Shown in pieces: positions 60,203 to 64,000 of a DNA stretch of 64,000 nucleotides. Position 1 is the stretch's first letter. Each line of letters opens with the position of its first letter. Below the pieces are notes generated by a model. That model did not search any database. It was not told the origin of the DNA and saw only the letters and a program-made list of their open reading frames with translations. Origin of the DNA: Tulasnella sp. 424. Taxonomy: Eukaryota > Basidiomycota > Agaricomycetes > Cantharellales > Tulasnellaceae. The position numbers were made by a program, and so were the translations under genes. The stretch lies in assembly GCA_019633425.1 (NCBI GenBank), contig WSUB01000032.1, forward strand, positions 242,891 through 306,890, in the 5' to 3' direction.

Positions 60203-62692
60203 TCATGCGGCTTCTGCTCGCTTCGATAATCGATGGACTTTAGCAGCTTGGTCCGAAGCGTAAGCTGCACCCCCAGTATCTCCGATTCGCTTAAAAGTTT
60301 CAATTGCTTCTGTATAACGAGAAATTGCGTCACCGGAGTTACCCTGATCGCGATGCACGTCAGCAAGGTTCAACAGGGCGTGAGCTGTCCCAACTCGGTT
60401 GCCGATGTTGGTACATATTTCCAGTGACTCAGAGTTGAGCGTGATGGCCTGGCTATACTCGTGTTGAAGCCGATGAATCTCAGCGAGCCTTCGCAGACCA
60501 CGGGCTCTTCCAAGTCTATCGCCAATGTCGGTGAGGATTTGAAGAGCTTCATTCTGGAATGTAACGGCCTTGCTGTACTCTTTTCGAGCCTGATGCACGT
60601 CAGCGAGACCCTGCAGAGCGGAAGTTTTCCCGTGTCTGTTGCCGATGGCGGTGCAGATTTGCAAGGCCTCGGAGTAGAATGTAACGGCCTGGTCGTACTC
60701 ATATCGAAGTAGATGCACGTGAGCGAGACCTCGCAGAGCGTCGACTCTCCCTTGTCTATCGCCGATGTCGATGCGGATTTGTAGGACCTCGGAGTACAAA
60801 GTGACGGCCTGGCTGCACTCGTTTCGATACCGATGCACCTCAGCGAGGCCCCAGAGGACAGAGGCTCTCCCCTGTCTGTCGCCGATGTCGGTGAAGAATT
60901 GGAGGGCTTCAGAGTAGAATGTAACGGCCTGACTGTACTCGCTTCGAAGCCGATGCAGGTTGGCCAGCCCAGCCAGCGCCGCGGCCTTTCCTTTTCTGTC
61001 GCCGATGTCTCGGTACCGACCCAATGCGTTGGTATAGAATTCCAACGCGCCGGCGTAGTCACCCTGTTTTCTGTGCATCCATCCCAGTTGCATCAGAAGC
61101 GCTGGAGAGCAGGCTTTAGATGCCGCTGTATCTGTGGTCCGTATCGGGGCTGGGGCGATCATAGGCTGCATTGAATTCGTCAGTTGTATGTACTTCACCC
61201 TGAATCAGCATTACCCACAATCCAATTAATTGACATTTGAAAATCTTTGGCAGTCGGTCGTTTCATAGGGTCGATGCTCCAACACGTAAGCATTAGCGAA
61301 CAAAGCGCCTGAATCAGCGACATGCGAGCGTGGTCGGTGATGGATGGGAGATCTCCCTGAACGACCCGTTTGATAACGATGGCGTCCTTGGCGACATCTT
61401 GGAACGGAATTGAGTTGGTCATGACCTATTTCGGAGCATATTTTGTGAGACTCGATCGTGAGCAATATAGTAATTGAACTTTCCTACCTCGTAAGCCACC
61501 CATCCCAACGCCCAGATATCGCTCTCAAGGATAGGTTCCTCCTCTCTCAACACCTCTGGCGGGGCCCACCGAAGCGTGTACTTATCTCCAGTTAATGTTA
61601 TACCCATGGTATTGGTGGAGCTGCAGAACGTTGCTTCGACCGACAGGGATGCCTGCGGTTTGTTCTCAGTTTGTCTCGTCTCCTTGTTCAAATCATTGGT
61701 TGTGAGACGCCGAGCGGATCCAAAGTCGGTAATTACTGCGCGGCATTTGGAGTTGACCAATATGTTGATCTGAAAGGTTTGGACGATGTTACCCAGTGGT
61801 TCATGACGAGGCTCTCGAACGTACGGATTTCAGGTCGCCGTGACGGATGGGGGGTTGGCGACTATGGAGATACTCCACTCCGGTAGCCACATCGTTAATC
61901 TTTAACACGAAGTGTCAGAGGTGGGTCGAAGGAAATTCGTTTAATCGTACCAGCCAGACTCGTTCTGGGATTTCCCACTCCGCTGACGCGATAAAGTCCC
62001 TCAAGGTACCGTTGTCTTCCCAGGGAAAGACCAACCAGATCGTATCCTCGGAAATGTTCTCGACGAATCCTTCCAGCTTGATAATGTTTTCGTGAGAAAG
62101 GTCGACCAAGAATCCCGCTTCTCTCAGTGTCAACTGAGCCCGAAAGAGTTAGCGCTGAAAGCACCGCGTGATTGGATGGAGGATTCTTACTCCCAATACC
62201 CTCTCTCGTTCCTCTGATATGTTCATTTTTTTCACTGCTACAGGCTGTGAGGTTGGAAACGATGAGCCGCCCAACGTCACTGTATATCAACGGAGGAGCT
62301 GTGCTTCACGGACCTTTCGCCGCGAAGACGTTTCCCGTTCCGGACTATCGGAATCGAGAGTTTGGCTTTTCGTAGGATCATACGGGTCCTCTCCGTCTAT
62401 ACCATCGGAGGGGGAGATCAAAAACGCTTTTACCACCGTCGCGTTTCCTCCACGAAACTGGGGGGCGTCCTTGGGGAATTCGAACGATGACTCATCAATT
62501 CGCCATCTCGCAAGCTTCTCGAGTTTATCTCTCTACAAAAAGAGTATTATTTCGTGAGCTATTGAGATCGCCCTTTGAGACCCAGGAAGGACATACCAGC
62601 CCGGCGCTCAGCGGGAATCCACCGGAGGAGGCGTCGTGGTCCAGCCCGGGCAAGCCAGAAGCGCCGGCATCGTCGCTCTCGTCTTTTTGCAT
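60203..62692 (-). CDS. protein kinase-TPR fusion, copy 7
   Basis: Starts MQKDESDDAGASG at 62692. The kinase exons have LREAGFLVDLSHEN, KLEGFVENISEDT, HGDLKS, TDFGSARRL, WAPPEVL and CWSIDPMKRPTAKDF. The last intron has donor GTGGGT, a CTGAC branch-like site and acceptor GCAG before PMIAPAPIRT. Seven TPR units end SKRAEAA at 60203. No break was seen. The upstream flank is nearly the same as that of copy 4. Confidence 0.86.
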
Positions 62693-64000
62693 AGGATGAT
62701 ATCGGTGAGAAGGCTAAGTAATGGTAGGGGTCTTAGTCTTTGGAAGGACTTCGCAGAGAATGGGGGAAGTGGATAACGTGTGGATGGTGGACTGGGAGGG
62801 TAAACTGCGACAAGGGGAATAAAAAGGGCGCAGGAGCTTTTGGCACCGCATCTGGACATGCCTTTCTTCACCGGGTTAGTGGGCACGCCACAGCGGGCTT
62901 GCGGCTGGGCGCTTGTCGATCGAGAACGTTCCTTGCGACCCCGCGCGATAAAGTTAAGGTTCCGTCACATGCCACCAGGCAAGAACTACTTATTGCTGCG
63001 CCAACCACACATCAACGAGGCCATATGAACACTGATACGCATTTTACACGGCCAAGACCCCTATGTCTTATTTACTATTTGCCGAGTTCTTAGAGTGTCC
63101 TCGGCAATCTCCGGACCGTGTCCGGCGCTCGCGTCGCACTCTCATCCCCGTCCTCGCGGACACGATCGAGCTATAGTAGGAAGATTACACTGAGGTCGAG
63201 TCGATCTCCCAATTCGGTGGGTTCTTCCATATGTGCATAGCCCGAACCGAAGCGCCATGACGCCATAAGCACGTCGTGCCCAGCCTCTCGACTTATCGGG
63301 GTACGCTTAGCTTTATTCTGCCCAAGCTGACAGGGGGACAGGGACATGCAGGTAAAGTATGCAGATGATTCATAGGCAAGACTGACAGTTAGAGAAAACG
63401 ACTGCGAAAAACATCGGCGAATTAGTTCTCGGATTCTTTCAGGGATCGTCAAATACCCCTCACCGTCCGAACCACCTTCAACTAATCACTCAACGCCAAC
63501 GTCTATTTCCTCAGCGACGATACAATGAGATGTAGACACTCCCCCCAGGAAAGGAAAGTTACGACACCCCAAGAAACGAATTATGTCTGCCCATGAAATG
63601 GGAAGGGCAACCGGTCGAGATCAGTTATCCCACAATGATGTAGGTGCCAGGCGATTGCTCACGTTTCCATTGAAGGGGAAAACCGACAATCGCCTAATCC
63701 AACTCAAGCGCGCCAGACCTCTTGATGGTTGGAACGGAAAGGGCGAGGCTTCCTCACTTCGTTCAACTGCTTTACGATAGTTTCAGATTTCCTTGATGTC
63801 GTCCTGTTCGGTTCAAGCTAGATCAGTGAGGGAGATTCTTCTTTCGGCTCGAAAGACCTCACGGTAGCCTTCTTTCCGGTCCAATCCCTCGGGTAGCCCG
63901 CCCGCCTCTCCACGCTGTTCAAGAAGCTCCTCGAAGTCATCTGACTTGGCTAGTTGAGATCGAGACGACCGAGCTATCGTTCGTGCTAAACAGCAACTTG
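62693..64000. repeat. spacer of unit 7, cut by the window end
   Basis: Closely matches 43620-44950. It has the same inverted repeat (63111-63125) and the same order of blocks. The array therefore probably continues beyond 64000. Confidence 0.6.

Larger units (their letters stand above)
15712..64000 (-). repeat. tandem segmental-duplication array carrying seven kinase-TPR genes
   Basis: The same block recurs seven times in one orientation, with start codons at 17968, 23885, 38021, 43619, 49895, 56545 and 62692. Start-to-start spacing is 5.6-6.7 kb for most neighbours. It is about 4.15 kb for copies 2 to 3 once the 9,985-base retrotransposon insertion is subtracted, so that unit lost spacer DNA. 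Each block holds a kinase-TPR gene, a spacer with shared decayed sequence and, downstream of copies 2-7, a decayed peroxiredoxin fragment. The array still continues at the window edge: the last bases match the spacer of copy 4 near 44900. Confidence 0.9.

Overview
The window looks like nuclear DNA of a filamentous basidiomycete, probably an Agaricomycete. Genes are cut by many short GT-AG introns of about 40-65 bases, coding sequence is moderately GC-rich, and there is a chromodomain Ty3/Gypsy retrotransposon. A Rhizoctonia/Ceratobasidium-like source is a guess from the overall character only. No rRNA, tRNA or CRISPR signal was seen.

Left part (1-14.9 kb): six ordinary intron-containing genes. 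Two tandem minus-strand extended SDR reductases (114-1540 and 2045-3475) are followed by a large plus-strand leucine-rich-repeat/proline-rich protein (4504-8540), an MFS monocarboxylate-transporter-like permease (9056-11227), a PrxQ/BCP-type peroxiredoxin with a Lys/Ala/Pro-rich tail (11599-12861) and a third SDR paralogue on the plus strand (13442-14920).

Right part (about 15.7 kb to the window end): a tandem array of seven minus-strand copies of one gene, a TKL-like protein kinase spliced to a C-terminal array of 40-residue TPR units. Start codons lie at 17968, 23885, 38021, 43619, 49895, 56545 and 62692. Six copies look intact. Copy 3 has an in-frame premature stop. Copies 1 and 2 carry five TPR units and the others seven. 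Downstream of the TPR end of copies 2-7 lies a decayed piece of the peroxiredoxin gene, and at copy 2 this is fused to a decayed piece of the third SDR gene. The ancestral block was therefore peroxiredoxin + SDR + kinase-TPR, as still seen intact at 11.6-18 kb, and the array grew by segmental duplication with later loss of the passengers. Spacers between copies share further decayed sequence and fall into subtypes.

A 9,980-bp Ty3/Gypsy element (24654-34633) sits in the spacer between copies 2 and 3. Its two 393-base LTRs look identical by eye, it has a 5-base target duplication (TACCT), and a paralogous empty site exists at about 50644. It is therefore a very recent insertion. Its gag-protease and pol frames are the same frame, separated by one UAA codon.

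How the parts may work together: the kinase-TPR array resembles a fast-evolving signalling or recognition family, with a conserved kinase output and a variable repeat sensor. That role is inference. The SDRs, peroxiredoxin and MFS permease are metabolic, redox and transport genes with no demonstrated link to the array beyond shared duplication history.
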